DNA of 64,000 bases from JAUWOY01 sp034431315 (GTDB taxonomy: Bacteria > Chloroflexota > Anaerolineae > VGOG01): assembly GCA_034431315.1 (NCBI GenBank), contig DAOUDK010000034.1, positions 37,687 to 101,686 of the forward strand. Direction: 5' to 3'. The notes beneath the pieces were generated by a model. It did no database searches and was not told the DNA's origin. It worked only from the letters and a program-made list of their open reading frames with translations. The translations under genes were made by a program, and so were the position numbers. Within the stretch, counting starts at the first letter, position 1. Every line of letters begins with the position of its first letter. Of the stretch, positions 23,546-32,260 are shown one piece after another.

Positions 23546-24028
23546 ATGTCTAAGAGTCAGAAGTTATTGATCAGTTTCGGGGCTTTCATCATCGTAGCCG
23601 TCATGGTCATCGGGGCTTTTTCCATGGGGATATACGTGGGGGAGAGGGGCTGGACGGCCGAACCTCCCTCGATAGCGGGTGCTGGTAGGGCTCAACCTCC
23701 GCAGGGCCAAAGGGTAGAGCCTGGCAAGCAACCTCCCGCTCCAGCGGAGCCGTTGCCGAAGGGCACCGTCCTGAGCTTGCCGAAGGGCAAGCCCGACTTG
23801 ATCGGACTCGTACAGAGCGTGGCGGGGAGGAGCGTGACCATTAAGACGGGCGAGGGGTCGCGCCTGGTGTTGGTCAGCGACGAGACGCGAGTCAGGTGGC
23901 ATGACGACAGAGAGGCCAGCCTGGCCGATCTCCGACGCAACATGGCTGTCGCTGTCTTCGGCCAGTTCGGCGACGACGGCCGCACCCTCGTGGCCAACGT
24001 GATCGTCATATTGCCGCCGAAGACGTGA
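23546..24028 (+). CDS. Membrane-anchored protein with DUF5666-like domain
   Basis: 160 residues: one N-terminal membrane segment (residues 7-30), a Pro-rich stretch, and a small extracytoplasmic beta domain (DLIGLVQSVAGRSVTIKTGEG...DETRVRW...VAVFGQFGDDGRTLVANVI). This domain has the layout of the DUF5666 or OB-like domains common in Chloroflexota. GGAGG at 23536-23540 fixes ATG 23546; the longer frame upstream is only repeat DNA. In the Pro-rich stretch, PLPKGTVLSLPKGKP is read from CTGAGCTTGCCGAAGGG repeat units. Function unknown. Confidence 0.7.
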   Translation: MSKSQKLLISFGAFIIVAVMVIGAFSMGIYVGERGWTAEPPSIAGAGRAQPPQGQRVEPGKQPPAPAEPLPKGTVLSLPKGKPDLIGLVQSVAGRSVTIKTGEGSRLVLVSDETRVRWHDDREASLADLRRNMAVAVFGQFGDDGRTLVANVIVILPPKT

Positions 24029-24043
24029 AATCAGTCGCAGTAG

Positions 24044-25387
24044 CTATCCCTTTCCCCGCTTCCTGAAACTCAACCTCAGCGGCGTTCCCAGAAAACCGTA
24101 ATGCTCCCTCAGCCGGTTCTCCAGGTAGCGTTTGTAGGAGAAGTGCACCAGGCGTGGGTCGTTGACGAAGAAGACGAAGGTAGGAGGATCAACGGCAGCC
24201 TGGGTGGCGTAGTAGAACTTCAGCCGCTTGCCGGCCTTGCTGGGCGGGGAGTGGCGAGCTACAGCTTCCCGCAGGATGCGGTTTAGCTCGGCGGTGGAGA
24301 TGCGGATCAGGCGCGCATCCTGGACGCGCAGGGAGGTGGGCAACACCTGATCCACCCGCTGGCCGGTCAGCGCCGAGATGAAGAGCATGGGCACGTAGTC
24401 AAGAAAGCGCAGGACAGTGTACACATGCTCTACGTAAATCTGCATGGTGTAGGTATCCTTCTCCACCAAGTCCCATTTGTTGACCACCACTACCACGCTT
24501 TTGGCTTCCTCCAGGATATAGCCGGCGATGTGAGCATCCTGGGCGGTGGCTCCCTCCACGGCATCTATGAGGAGCAGCACCACGTCGGCTCGATTTATGG
24601 CCCTCAGTGCTCTCAGCACACTGTATTTTTCCACCCCTCGCTGGATACTACCCTTCCTGCGAATGCCGGCCGTGTCTATGAGCACCAGCGGCTCGCCCTC
24701 CCATTCCAACTGGGTATCAATCGCGTCCCGAGTGGTGCCTGGGACATCGTGGACGATGGACCGCTCCTGGCCCAGGATTTTGTTGAGCAGGGAGGACTTG
24801 CCCACGTTGGGCCGCCCGACAATGGCGATTTTGACTGCCTCCAGTTCCTCCTCTTCCTCCTCGACAGGGAAGGCAGCCACTACCTGATCCAACAGGTCGC
24901 CGGTGCCTGTGCCGTGCAGGGCCGAGATGGGATACAGCTCGCCCAGGCCCAGGGCGTAGAACTCCACCGCCGCCTCTCGGCGGGCCTGGCTTTCGGCCTT
25001 GTTGACGGCCAGCAACACCGGCTTGGCTGTGCGGCGAAGCACCTGAGCCACCTCCTCATCGTTTGCTGTCAGCCCGTCCTTGACATCAACCAGGAAGAGA
25101 ATCACATCGGCCTCGGCAATGGCCGTCTGCACCTGGGCTCGCACCTGGGCCATGAGATCATTCCCCAACATCTTTTGAGCTTTGAGCTTTGAACTTTGAA
25201 GTTCAAGTCCCCCCGTGTCCACCAGGGTGAAGCTCACCCCGCCCCACTCGGCTTCGGCGTAGAGGCGGTCGCGGGTCGTGCCTGGAACCTCATGGGTGAT
25301 GGCCAGGCGCTTCCCCACCAGCCTGTTGAATAGAGTTGACTTGCCAACGTTGGGCCTACCAACGATGGCTACGATGGGTTTAGGCAT
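24044..25387 (-). CDS. der: Ribosome biogenesis GTPase Der (EngA)
   Basis: 447 residues with two GTPase domains and a C-terminal KH-like domain. G1 motifs are GRPNVGKSTLFN and GRPNVGKSSLLN; G3 are DTGGLE and DTAGI; G4 are NKAE and NKWD. It acts in 50S subunit assembly. It is the last gene of the argF-cdaA-cdaR-der run on this strand. In the first domain, ELQSSKLKAQKM directly after G3 DTGGL is encoded by a TTCAAAGCTC repeat (25173-25206). It falls in the switch II loop, so an essential GTPase carries repeat-encoded residues in a mobile part. Confidence 0.95.
   Translation of the reverse strand: MPKPIVAIVGRPNVGKSTLFNRLVGKRLAITHEVPGTTRDRLYAEAEWGGVSFTLVDTGGLELQSSKLKAQKMLGNDLMAQVRAQVQTAIAEADVILFLVDVKDGLTANDEEVAQVLRRTAKPVLLAVNKAESQARREAAVEFYALGLGELYPISALHGTGTGDLLDQVVAAFPVEEEEEELEAVKIAIVGRPNVGKSSLLNKILGQERSIVHDVPGTTRDAIDTQLEWEGEPLVLIDTAGIRRKGSIQRGVEKYSVLRALRAINRADVVLLLIDAVEGATAQDAHIAGYILEEAKSVVVVVNKWDLVEKDTYTMQIYVEHVYTVLRFLDYVPMLFISALTGQRVDQVLPTSLRVQDARLIRISTAELNRILREAVARHSPPSKAGKRLKFYYATQAAVDPPTFVFFVNDPRLVHFSYKRYLENRLREHYGFLGTPLRLSFRKRGKG
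25173..25206. repeat. TTTGAGCTTTGAACTTTGAA repeat inside der
   Basis: AGCTTTGA/ACTTTGAA tandem units read in frame on the minus strand as LQSSKLKAQ. The same units end argF at 27965-28002. Confidence 0.85.
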
Positions 25388-25393
25388 ACTTGC

Positions 25394-27118
25394 TCACTTG
25401 CTCACTTTCACTGGCACCTCGCAAGGCTCGAGGTAGTTTCCGTCTTTCTTGACTACCACCAAACGGAACCAGTAATTTCCAGCAGGTAAGTCCGAAGTGT
25501 CCCAAACGCCCAGGAGGTCATCAGTCACAGGTTCCCCAAACTGTTGCAGGAACGACCAGTCGGATACCCCCTCGCGGCGATACTCGAACTTGTAATAGCC
25601 GAAGCCATCGTTGATGGCGTCAACGTGGGCAGAACCAAGAATCTGGACTTGGCCCTTCAACACGGCGTTCACTGTGGGATAAGTGAGGCGAGCTCCGGGA
25701 TCGGGGCACTCGGCCAGGAGGGCAGGCGTGGGTGTGGGGGAGGGTACAGGTGTGGGGGTAGGATGCGGCGGCGTTGGGGTAAGCGTCTCCATGGGTTCTG
25801 GCGTCTCGGCAGGTTCTGGCGTCTCGGTAGGTTCTGGCGTCTCAGTAGGTTGCGGCGTCTCGGTAGGTTGCGGCGTCTCGGTAGGTTCTAGCGTCTTGGT
25901 CGGGGCGAGGGAGGGGCCGATGTTTATCTCTACCTCGATGGTATCCGGCAGGATGCTCTCTACCTTGAGTCCTTCAGGCACGACGACTTCGGGCGTTATC
26001 TTGTAGGTACCCGACTGCAGGTCGAAGAGGCCCAGGATGACCTGCACATCCTCCGGCTTCAGCGCATCCAGCTTGGGCACGGGGCCTGAGAGGATGACGT
26101 CCACCACTTCGGGCGACGGCGTGGCGTTCAGGCCTGGCTGTAATCCCTGGATGACCATTTCCCGCTGCACCGTCAGACTGCTTTCGATGGCCGTCACGCT
26201 GATTGTAACGAGGACAGATTGTTCACCCAGCACGGTGACGCCCTGGGGCAGGGTCAGAGTGACCCGCTCGACGACATCGGCGCTGGCCTCGCTGACGACG
26301 ATGGGAGTTGTTTCCAGATAGCCGGGTATCCCCTCGATGGCCAGCGGGCTGCCGAAGATAATCGCGTTGGAAGGCTCGACAGAAACGCTGCTGATGCTGT
26401 GGCCGGGAGCTACTTCGCCCTCCACGATGGGTCTCACTGTTACTTCTTTATAGCCACGCCTCTGATCAATGGGCACTCGCACCTCGACCTCAGGCGGGTC
26501 AACGTCTACCCAACCCACGGCCTCGCCTTCCTCGTTCCGTGCTGAGAGGTCTACCGGCCGCTCCAGGGTCTCTTTAGCTCCCCCCAGATAGATCTCAGCC
26601 ACTAACTCACTCACCTGATCAACCATAGAGGCTGGCCCGCTCACCTTCGCTCTGGAAGGAGTGACGGCAGGAGCCCGAGCAACGTAGCCCAGGGGGGGAT
26701 TATCCATGACCCTGGCCTGCACTCCTAACTCTTTCTCCCTATATTCTTCCAGTCGGATGCTGACCTCAGGGGGCTGCACCTCCAGGATGTTGACGAACCG
26801 ATCGGTGCAGGTGACCTGGATCTCAATGTCATGCCGTCCGGCGGGCAATCCTTCCAGGTCAACAAAGGCTTCGAACTTCTCGGTACCCAACCTGTCCCAA
26901 CTGATCTGAGGCGCTCGGACAACGACCCTGACACTCTTGACGACTTCGGGGAAGATGACCATGCCCTCGGCCTTGTTCAACACCTGGACAGGTATATTTT
27001 CGGGGAAGGTGCGCCTGGTGCTGGGGTTCTGTTCGTTGGTGGCTACCACCCAGACAGTGATCGCCAGGGCTATAGCCAAGGCCACTGAACCGAAATCGTT
27101 AAAAACCCGACGAATCAT
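25394..27118 (-). CDS. cdaR: YbbR-domain protein, CdaA regulator-like, with extra C-domain
   Basis: 574 residues. An N-terminal membrane segment (residues 9-27, SVALAIALAITVWVVAT) is followed by about four YbbR repeats outside the membrane. In Firmicutes this protein (CdaR) binds the diadenylate cyclase CdaA and tunes c-di-AMP synthesis; the start is 3 bp from the cdaA stop, which fits. Unlike usual CdaR, a TPQPTETP-type linker (~415-470) leads to an additional ~95-residue beta domain (LTYPTVNAVLKGQVQILGSAHVD...FEYRREGVSDWSF). That domain may bind a ligand or the wall. Confidence 0.85.
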   Translation of the reverse strand: MIRRVFNDFGSVALAIALAITVWVVATNEQNPSTRRTFPENIPVQVLNKAEGMVIFPEVVKSVRVVVRAPQISWDRLGTEKFEAFVDLEGLPAGRHDIEIQVTCTDRFVNILEVQPPEVSIRLEEYREKELGVQARVMDNPPLGYVARAPAVTPSRAKVSGPASMVDQVSELVAEIYLGGAKETLERPVDLSARNEEGEAVGWVDVDPPEVEVRVPIDQRRGYKEVTVRPIVEGEVAPGHSISSVSVEPSNAIIFGSPLAIEGIPGYLETTPIVVSEASADVVERVTLTLPQGVTVLGEQSVLVTISVTAIESSLTVQREMVIQGLQPGLNATPSPEVVDVILSGPVPKLDALKPEDVQVILGLFDLQSGTYKITPEVVVPEGLKVESILPDTIEVEINIGPSLAPTKTLEPTETPQPTETPQPTETPEPTETPEPAETPEPMETLTPTPPHPTPTPVPSPTPTPALLAECPDPGARLTYPTVNAVLKGQVQILGSAHVDAINDGFGYYKFEYRREGVSDWSFLQQFGEPVTDDLLGVWDTSDLPAGNYWFRLVVVKKDGNYLEPCEVPVKVSK

Positions 27119-27121
27119 ATC

Positions 27122-27946
27122 CTAAACCCTACTTGTCAATCGCCCAATCCAATCCAACCAGCGAGGCAACGCCCTGGGGAGCCGTGGCTTGAAAAAAGCC
27201 TGCAGGATCTTCCCCAGCCGCTTCACATCGAGGCGACGGATCATGCGGGCGTTGTGGGCGATGGAGATGATGCCTGTCTCCTCGGAGACGATGATGGCAA
27301 CGGCGTCGGTCTCCTCGGTTACACCCACCGCTGCCCGATGGCGGAGGCCCAGTTGACGATCAGGCATAATATCGCCTGCCAGAGGCAACACGCAGCCGGC
27401 TGCTACTATCTGGTCCTCGCGGATGATGACCGCCCCATCGTGCAGGGCGGTGTTGGGGAAGAAGATGGTCAAGAGGAGCTCAGTGGAGACTTTCCCACCT
27501 ACCCTTATCCCCGTGTCAATGTACTCTTGCAGCCCCGTCTCCCGCTCCAGGACAATGAGAGCTCCGTGACGACGCTCCGCCAGGTGCTGGCAGGCCTGGC
27601 AGACTTCTTCGATCACTCGATCGCCGGTGGATTCCTGGCGGTTCGTTAAGAACCCTGCCCGCCCCACGCGCTCCAGAGCCCGCCGCAGCTCGGGCTGGAA
27701 AATCACGGGGATGGCCACCAAAAGGGCAGAGAGCGAGCTCCGGATAAGCCAACTAAAGGCCGTTAACTTCAGGACGCTAGTGATGAGGATAGTCAGCAAG
27801 ACCACGATGATCACGCCCCGCAGTAACTGAACGGCCTGAGTGCCCTGCATCAAGCGGAACAGCGCGTAGAAAATCAGAGCTACCAGTAAGATATCAATTA
27901 CGCTCAGCAGATTTAGGCGTGTAAACACCCAAAGAATATCGGACAA
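27122..27946 (-). CDS. cdaA: Diadenylate cyclase CdaA
   Basis: 274 residues: three N-terminal membrane helices, then the DAC (DisA_N) domain with ALHDGAVII and RHRAAVG, the two motifs that bind ATP and metal. It makes c-di-AMP from two ATP at the inner face of the membrane. The TTG start has GGAGAA 5 bp upstream. It stands between argF and cdaR in one operon. c-di-AMP usually sets osmotic and wall balance. Confidence 0.93.
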   Translation of the reverse strand: MSDILWVFTRLNLLSVIDILLVALIFYALFRLMQGTQAVQLLRGVIIVVLLTILITSVLKLTAFSWLIRSSLSALLVAIPVIFQPELRRALERVGRAGFLTNRQESTGDRVIEEVCQACQHLAERRHGALIVLERETGLQEYIDTGIRVGGKVSTELLLTIFFPNTALHDGAVIIREDQIVAAGCVLPLAGDIMPDRQLGLRHRAAVGVTEETDAVAIIVSEETGIISIAHNARMIRRLDVKRLGKILQAFFKPRLPRALPRWLDWIGRLTSRV

Positions 27947-27964
27947 GCCTGTTCTCCAGCTTGA

Positions 27965-28002
27965 AGCTCAAAGTTCAAAGTTCAAAGTTCAAAGTTCAAA
28001 AA
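27965..28002. repeat. TTCAAAG tandem repeat at the argF 3' end
   Basis: About five AAAGTTC units cover the argF stop codon and extend toward cdaA. The same family as the repeat in der. Confidence 0.85.
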
Positions 28003-28908
28003 CAACGCCAGGATCGCTTTCTGGGCGTGCATACGATTCTCGGCCTGGTCGAAGAGCACCGAGTGCGGGCCGTCGGCTACCTCGTCGGTGATCTCCTGGC
28101 CACGGTGGGCGGGCAAGCAGTGCAGCACGATAGCGTCGGGCCTGGCTTGAGCCACCAGGGCGGCGTTGACCTGATAAGGAGAGAGGTCCTTCAGTCGCCC
28201 CTCGGTCTCCTCCTCCTGCCCCATGCTCACCCAAACGTCGGTGTAGATCACGTCGGCTCCGCGCACGGCGGCGGTGGGATCGGTCAGCAGCTCAATCTTA
28301 CTTCCGCTCTGAGCGGCGAATTCCCAGCCCAACTTCACCACGTCGTCGCCCAGCTCGTACCCTTCTGGCGAGGCCAAAGCTATATCCATGCCCACCTTGG
28401 CGGCGGCGAACAGTAGGGAGGCGGCCACGTTGTTGCCGTCGCCCACGTAGGCCAGCTTCGCACCCTTTAGCTCCCCCCGTTTCTCCCAGATGGTGAAGAG
28501 GTCCGACAAAGCCTGGCAGGGATGGTTGTAATCGGACAGGCCATTGATGACCGGCACCCGCGAATAAGCGGCCAGATCTTCAATATGTCTATGTGCGAAC
28601 ACCCGCGCCATGATGCCATCCACGTAGCGGGACAACACCCTGGCCACGTCCGCCACACTCTCCCGCGCTCCCAGCTTGATCTCGGCCGGCGAGAGATAGA
28701 GGGCCTGGCCTCCCAGGTGAATCATCCCCATCTCGAAGGACACCCGTGTTCGCAGGCTGGGCTTCTGGAAAATCATGCCCAGGGTCTTCCCTTTCAGAAT
28801 GGGCTCGTTGCCGCCCTTCCGCCACTCCTCTTTTAGCTCCCTGGCCAGGTTCAATATCTGCCAGACCTCGTCCGCCGACAGGTCAGCGATGCTAATCAAG
28901 TGTTTCAT
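27982..28908 (-). CDS. argF: Ornithine carbamoyltransferase
   Basis: 308 residues with the carbamoyl-phosphate loop SLRTR, the NHPCQ motif, and HCLPAHRG with the Cys used for ornithine binding. It joins carbamoyl phosphate to ornithine to give citrulline in arginine synthesis. ATG 28908 has AGGAGG 7 bp upstream; a longer frame has no signal. It heads the argF-cdaA-cdaR-der run. The last residues (ALFLNFEL) and stop are encoded by a TTCAAAGTTCAAAG repeat, so the native tail has been swapped for repeat sequence. The catalytic core is intact. Confidence 0.95.
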   Translation of the reverse strand: MKHLISIADLSADEVWQILNLARELKEEWRKGGNEPILKGKTLGMIFQKPSLRTRVSFEMGMIHLGGQALYLSPAEIKLGARESVADVARVLSRYVDGIMARVFAHRHIEDLAAYSRVPVINGLSDYNHPCQALSDLFTIWEKRGELKGAKLAYVGDGNNVAASLLFAAAKVGMDIALASPEGYELGDDVVKLGWEFAAQSGSKIELLTDPTAAVRGADVIYTDVWVSMGQEEETEGRLKDLSPYQVNAALVAQARPDAIVLHCLPAHRGQEITDEVADGPHSVLFDQAENRMHAQKAILALFLNFEL

Positions 28909-28936
28909 GATCTGCCTCCTAAAAGCTGCTGATAAC

Positions 28937-28965
28937 AGTATAGCGCTTAAGGCGAGGAATGTCAA
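28937..28965 (-). promoter_or_regulatory. Promoter of the argF operon
   Basis: On the minus strand: TTGACA (28965-28960), 17 bp, TATACT (28942-28937), 29 bp before the argF start. Confidence 0.88.
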
Positions 28966-28972
28966 GCATAAA

Positions 28973-29004
28973 TAGACCCTTAGAGTTTTTGAAACCCTAA
29001 GGGT
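28973..29004. repeat. AGACCCTTAG/CTAAGGGTCT hairpin
   Basis: 10-bp arms with a 12-bp middle that pairs further (TTTTTGAAA). A shorter ACCCTTAGGGTCT form lies at 18099-18111. It may end transcription of the minus-strand gene pair above argF. Confidence 0.6.
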
Positions 29005-29035
29005 CTGAGTCTGCAGGAACAAACATCAAGCCCAT

Positions 29036-29527
29036 TTATTCAAGTACATGGACCGAAGGTGCTCGAATAGAAGTGATGAGCGCATAACGGTAATCGTGCT
29101 CCAACCAGGCCAGTTCAAAGTCTCCGCGTGGCACAGCAATAGGCGCTTCAGAGTAATAGGGGTCGTTGACATACAACTGGCTTTCATCGTAACCCACGAC
29201 CAACAGAGCATGGTCGGTGCTGTACGTCCAGTAAGGCAGTTCACCAGTGCGCACAAACACAATCGCCGGATGGCCCTGTTGCAGCATAGCCTCCAGGCCC
29301 ACCATGTCGGTTTTGCTATAAACGACGTTCAAATTCAAGCTTGCCAGCAGACGGATGTTCCCAGCGGGAGCGCCGTGGGGTCTGATCTTCAGCAGACTCA
29401 GCAGTGCGGCATAATCCATCACGCGATCCAGATACGCTAGCACCATGGAGACGCAGGTGACCAGGCAATCGCCGTCACTCCGTTGCAGCAGATGCGGCAC
29501 TGAGAGCAAGATTTTTGGCACGGGCAT
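29036..29527 (-). CDS. C39-like cysteine peptidase
   Basis: 163 residues. It has the papain-like C39 order: Cys in RSDGDCLVTCVSMVLAYL (residues ~17-34), His in YSTDHALLVVGYD (~106) and Asp/Asn in LYVNDPY (~121). There is no signal peptide or transporter domain, so it is a free cytoplasmic peptidase rather than a bacteriocin exporter. Its 5' end overlaps the next gene upstream by 53 bp, so the two are made together. Bacterial solo C39 proteins paired with small partners may process or guard the partner; that is inference. Confidence 0.8.
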   Translation of the reverse strand: MPVPKILLSVPHLLQRSDGDCLVTCVSMVLAYLDRVMDYAALLSLLKIRPHGAPAGNIRLLASLNLNVVYSKTDMVGLEAMLQQGHPAIVFVRTGELPYWTYSTDHALLVVGYDESQLYVNDPYYSEAPIAVPRGDFELAWLEHDYRYALITSIRAPSVHVLE

Positions 29528-30017
29528 TTATCTCCGCAATCAATTGAGGGGCAACGTGCATCTGGCCGGTTTCCACATCCACGTCAATCGCGCCCACTTC
29601 TCCCACATCACCTCGGGAAGTGAGCGAAAGGATAACCGGCACGCGCCAGCAGATTCGCTCGCCTACGACAAGCATTGAGTCGCCGGCGTGCAGCATGTAG
29701 CTGATATCACTCAATACGAAGTCGTTGACCTTTTGTTTGGCGGCATAAGCAGAGATGTGTATGTCTGCCGCCACCTTGATATCTACTTCCAGCCGTCCCG
29801 TTTTAGGCAAGGATTCTATTAGTGATACCATACCATAGCCAACGTGGCCTTCCCGCACAGCCTGCACCGTGGTGGCTGCGTTGCGGGCGATCTCGGCTCG
29901 TCGTCGCTCTACTAGACGGCGCTGAATCAGGTCTGTCAACGTCTCCTGATCTTCCGGCGGCAGTTTATCCACCACGTCCAGTGCTTGCTGAAATAACGAA
30001 GTCTTCGCCTGTTCCAT
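29475..30017 (-). CDS. Partner protein of the C39 peptidase, antitoxin-like N-terminus
   Basis: 180 residues. The first 60 (FQQALDVVDKLPPEDQETLTDLIQRRLVERRR) are a helical region like many addiction-module antitoxins. The middle and end form a beta-rich part (SYMLHAGDSMLVVGERICWRVPVILSLTSRGDVGEVGAIDVDVETG). ATG 30017 has AGGAGG 5 bp upstream; a GTG at 30023 overlaps that site. It overlaps the C39 gene and precedes it, the order usual for an antitoxin or substrate ahead of its enzyme. Whether this is a substrate, an inhibitor or a regulator is open. Confidence 0.65.
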   Translation of the reverse strand: MEQAKTSLFQQALDVVDKLPPEDQETLTDLIQRRLVERRRAEIARNAATTVQAVREGHVGYGMVSLIESLPKTGRLEVDIKVAADIHISAYAAKQKVNDFVLSDISYMLHAGDSMLVVGERICWRVPVILSLTSRGDVGEVGAIDVDVETGQMHVAPQLIAEINARAKNLALSAASAATE

Positions 30018-30127
30018 AATCACCTCCTGCCCGCGCCCCAGGCGCAGTTGCCTGTTGACATGCCTTAATTGAACTCAGTGTACCACAGAAAAGACTAAAC
30101 GTCAAACACCAAGTAGGGTCTGCTGGC

Positions 30128-31006
30128 CTAGCGGATTGCCAATGCTGCCAGCAGCATCCCGGCCATCAGAAAGGGGCGTGTCCGCCGCAAGTACCACAGC
30201 TCCACCTGGCCTTGGCCAAGAAAGGGCTGCAAGAGCATCTGGGGCAATAGCAGGAGGCCCATCACCCCGGCCACGACAGGCTGCCTCAGGAAGATGAGGA
30301 GGACGATGACAGCAGCTTGTGACGCTTTCAGCAGGACTAGCGAGGGCTTCCCACTATTCCTGGCCAACTTGAGACAGCTATGATAGACCACTGTGTAGAG
30401 AGTTGCTAATAAGAACGACCACAAGGTGAGAGGCCCGAAAGCGATGTGCCCGGCCAGCCAGGCAAATCCCATTTCCAGGATGGCTCGTAGGGACAGGGGA
30501 GGTGGGCTGTGTCGGTGGGCGCGAAGAAGGGCCAGCACCATGATGGCCAAGGCCGCCACGGTCAGGATGATGACGCGCTGCCCCAGGATAATGGCCAGGA
30601 TCAGCGTCAAAGGCAAGGCAACTACGAGGCCAACAAATGCTGGGCCCTGTCGCGGCCAAAAGACCGCTCGCCACCAGGCCAGCTTATGCCCCAGCCGACT
30701 GAAGATACGGTGGCTGGGCGAGCCCGGCGCGGTGTAGGGCAGGGCAGTCAGGCTGGCCTCCTGAGTTTGCGAGGGCCAATTGGAGGAGACAAACCAATCC
30801 CTCTCAGCGATCAGATGCCATAGGGTACCCCAGAGGGCGTCGGCCAGGAACAAAACTATCAGCAAGAACAGTAGGTTCTCGCCACTGAGCGTCAGCCAGC
30901 CGGAGGCCACAGCGCCGCACAGCGCCGCCCAAGCCGGGCCTAGCCAGGTAAGTGGCCGATTAACTTGCACCTCTAACTTCACCAGTGGCCCCAACACTCG
31001 ATGCAC
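30128..31006 (-). CDS. Multi-pass membrane protein of unknown function
   Basis: 292 residues with about 8 membrane helices in two clusters. No catalytic motif is seen. The GTG start at 31006 has AGGGAG 7 bp upstream; a TTG lies one codon earlier. A TATAAT on this strand at ~31041 may be its -10. It stands between the C39 pair and the bactofilin-like gene with its own promoter. It could be a prenyltransferase-like or transport protein, but no motif supports a choice. Confidence 0.6.
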   Translation of the reverse strand: MHRVLGPLVKLEVQVNRPLTWLGPAWAALCGAVASGWLTLSGENLLFLLIVLFLADALWGTLWHLIAERDWFVSSNWPSQTQEASLTALPYTAPGSPSHRIFSRLGHKLAWWRAVFWPRQGPAFVGLVVALPLTLILAIILGQRVIILTVAALAIMVLALLRAHRHSPPPLSLRAILEMGFAWLAGHIAFGPLTLWSFLLATLYTVVYHSCLKLARNSGKPSLVLLKASQAAVIVLLIFLRQPVVAGVMGLLLLPQMLLQPFLGQGQVELWYLRRTRPFLMAGMLLAALAIR

Positions 31007-31078
31007 CAATCTTCTCCCTTCGGGATGAAGTTGGGCATATTATACCACATTTTTCTTATCTTGTCGCATTTGAGCAAA

Positions 31079-31120
31079 GAGTAATGAGGCAATGAGTAAC
31101 GGGGCAACGAGTTGCCTGTT
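31079..31120. repeat. GTAATGAGGCAATGAGTAAC repeat
   Basis: GAGTAA/GGCAACGAG units beside a terminator. Same family as 21263-21300, 32261-32386 and the glyQS linker. Confidence 0.75.
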
Positions 31121-31133
31121 ACAGCGCGAAGTT

Positions 31134-31162
31134 AAAAGGGAGGGCGAAGAGCCCTCCCTTTT
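31134..31162 (-). terminator. Terminator of the sigma/anti-sigma/bactofilin operon
   Basis: AAAAGGGAGGGC pairs perfectly with GCCCTCCCTTTT around a 5-bp loop. The A and T runs allow action in both directions. Confidence 0.88.
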
Positions 31163-31191
31163 CGCAGGCAGTACCGGGTGTAACCTCAACG

Positions 31192-32223
31192 CTAGTCTTC
31201 AGAAGCCCCTTCCTCTTCAGACTCAGGTTCAGCTTCCTCGCCCTCGGCCTCAATCTCGGCCTCAATCTCAACCAGGGCAGGTGGAACGCGGGTTGACAGA
31301 GGATAAGTCTGCCTGCCGAAGCGGGTCAGCACCACAGCCCCCAGGCCCGCGCAGCCCACGACGAAGCCAAAGATAGCCCCTAGACAGGGGATGGCGCGAA
31401 GCACAGAGATAAGCAATGTACCCGCCGCCACAGCCATCAGAGAGGTGATACCCCTGACATTGAAGGCTTCCAGTAACTTCCGGCCTACCAGCAACCCAAT
31501 GGCGATCCAGCCGAAGATGCCTGCCACAAGCATAGCCACTCCCAGAAGGAAAGCCACCGGCGACAGGCAGATGGTGATGGCTAACAAGACTATCAAGACT
31601 ACAGCCACCACGCCGGTCAACAGTCCGACGCCCGCACTCGGCAAGGGGGCGGCGAGGACGGCCTGGCCCATCACCTCCGTCTGCTTCGGCCAGAAGAGGA
31701 CGACCAACAAGCCCAGGGCGGCCAGGGCCAGGGCCACAAAAATGTCCCTGAAGATATTGAAGATGGAGTGGGACCAGAGGTCAACATCTCTGTCAAAGCC
31801 GAATCTTGTGGGGAAGGCCCCAAAACGAGGGAAGCCTTCGAATTCCAGGCCCTCCACCTGACTGCCACCAACGACAGCCCTATCGTCTCGCACGATATTG
31901 GCGCCGATGTTAACCAAATCCCCTTCCACGACGGCTGTTGCCCGGAGCACCAGGTTACCGCCGAAGGTGACCACATCACCATTTACCTCTCCGGCAACCC
32001 TGGCGCTACCTCCCATGACCACCACATTACCGTCAACCCGACTATTCTCCTCCAGGATCGCATTACCGAAGAAGATCACCAGATCGCCATCCAGTTCCTT
32101 CCCCGACCCCAGGGTGAAATCACCGCCGAAGATAACCCTTCCACCATCTCCATCTGCAAAGACAGGCGTGGCCGAGAAGGCCAACAACAGTCCCAGCAGA
32201 CAAGCAAGCAATACCTTTTTCAT
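31192..32223 (-). CDS. Bactofilin-like polymer-forming repeat protein with membrane helices
   Basis: 343 residues. A signal peptide is followed by bactofilin-like beta-helix repeats (FGGDFTLGSGKELDGDLVIFFGNAILEENSRVDGNVVVMGGSA). About four membrane helices come next (~165-300) and a Glu-rich tail. ATG 32223 has AGGAGG upstream. The repeats face outside and the helices anchor it. The third gene of an operon with an ECF sigma factor and its anti-sigma, it may be a target or a cofactor of the envelope response they control. Confidence 0.8.
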   Translation of the reverse strand: MKKVLLACLLGLLLAFSATPVFADGDGGRVIFGGDFTLGSGKELDGDLVIFFGNAILEENSRVDGNVVVMGGSARVAGEVNGDVVTFGGNLVLRATAVVEGDLVNIGANIVRDDRAVVGGSQVEGLEFEGFPRFGAFPTRFGFDRDVDLWSHSIFNIFRDIFVALALAALGLLVVLFWPKQTEVMGQAVLAAPLPSAGVGLLTGVVAVVLIVLLAITICLSPVAFLLGVAMLVAGIFGWIAIGLLVGRKLLEAFNVRGITSLMAVAAGTLLISVLRAIPCLGAIFGFVVGCAGLGAVVLTRFGRQTYPLSTRVPPALVEIEAEIEAEGEEAEPESEEEGASED

Positions 32224-32260
32224 CGTAAGTACCTCCTTTGTTTTTGATAGTTCTCTTGGA

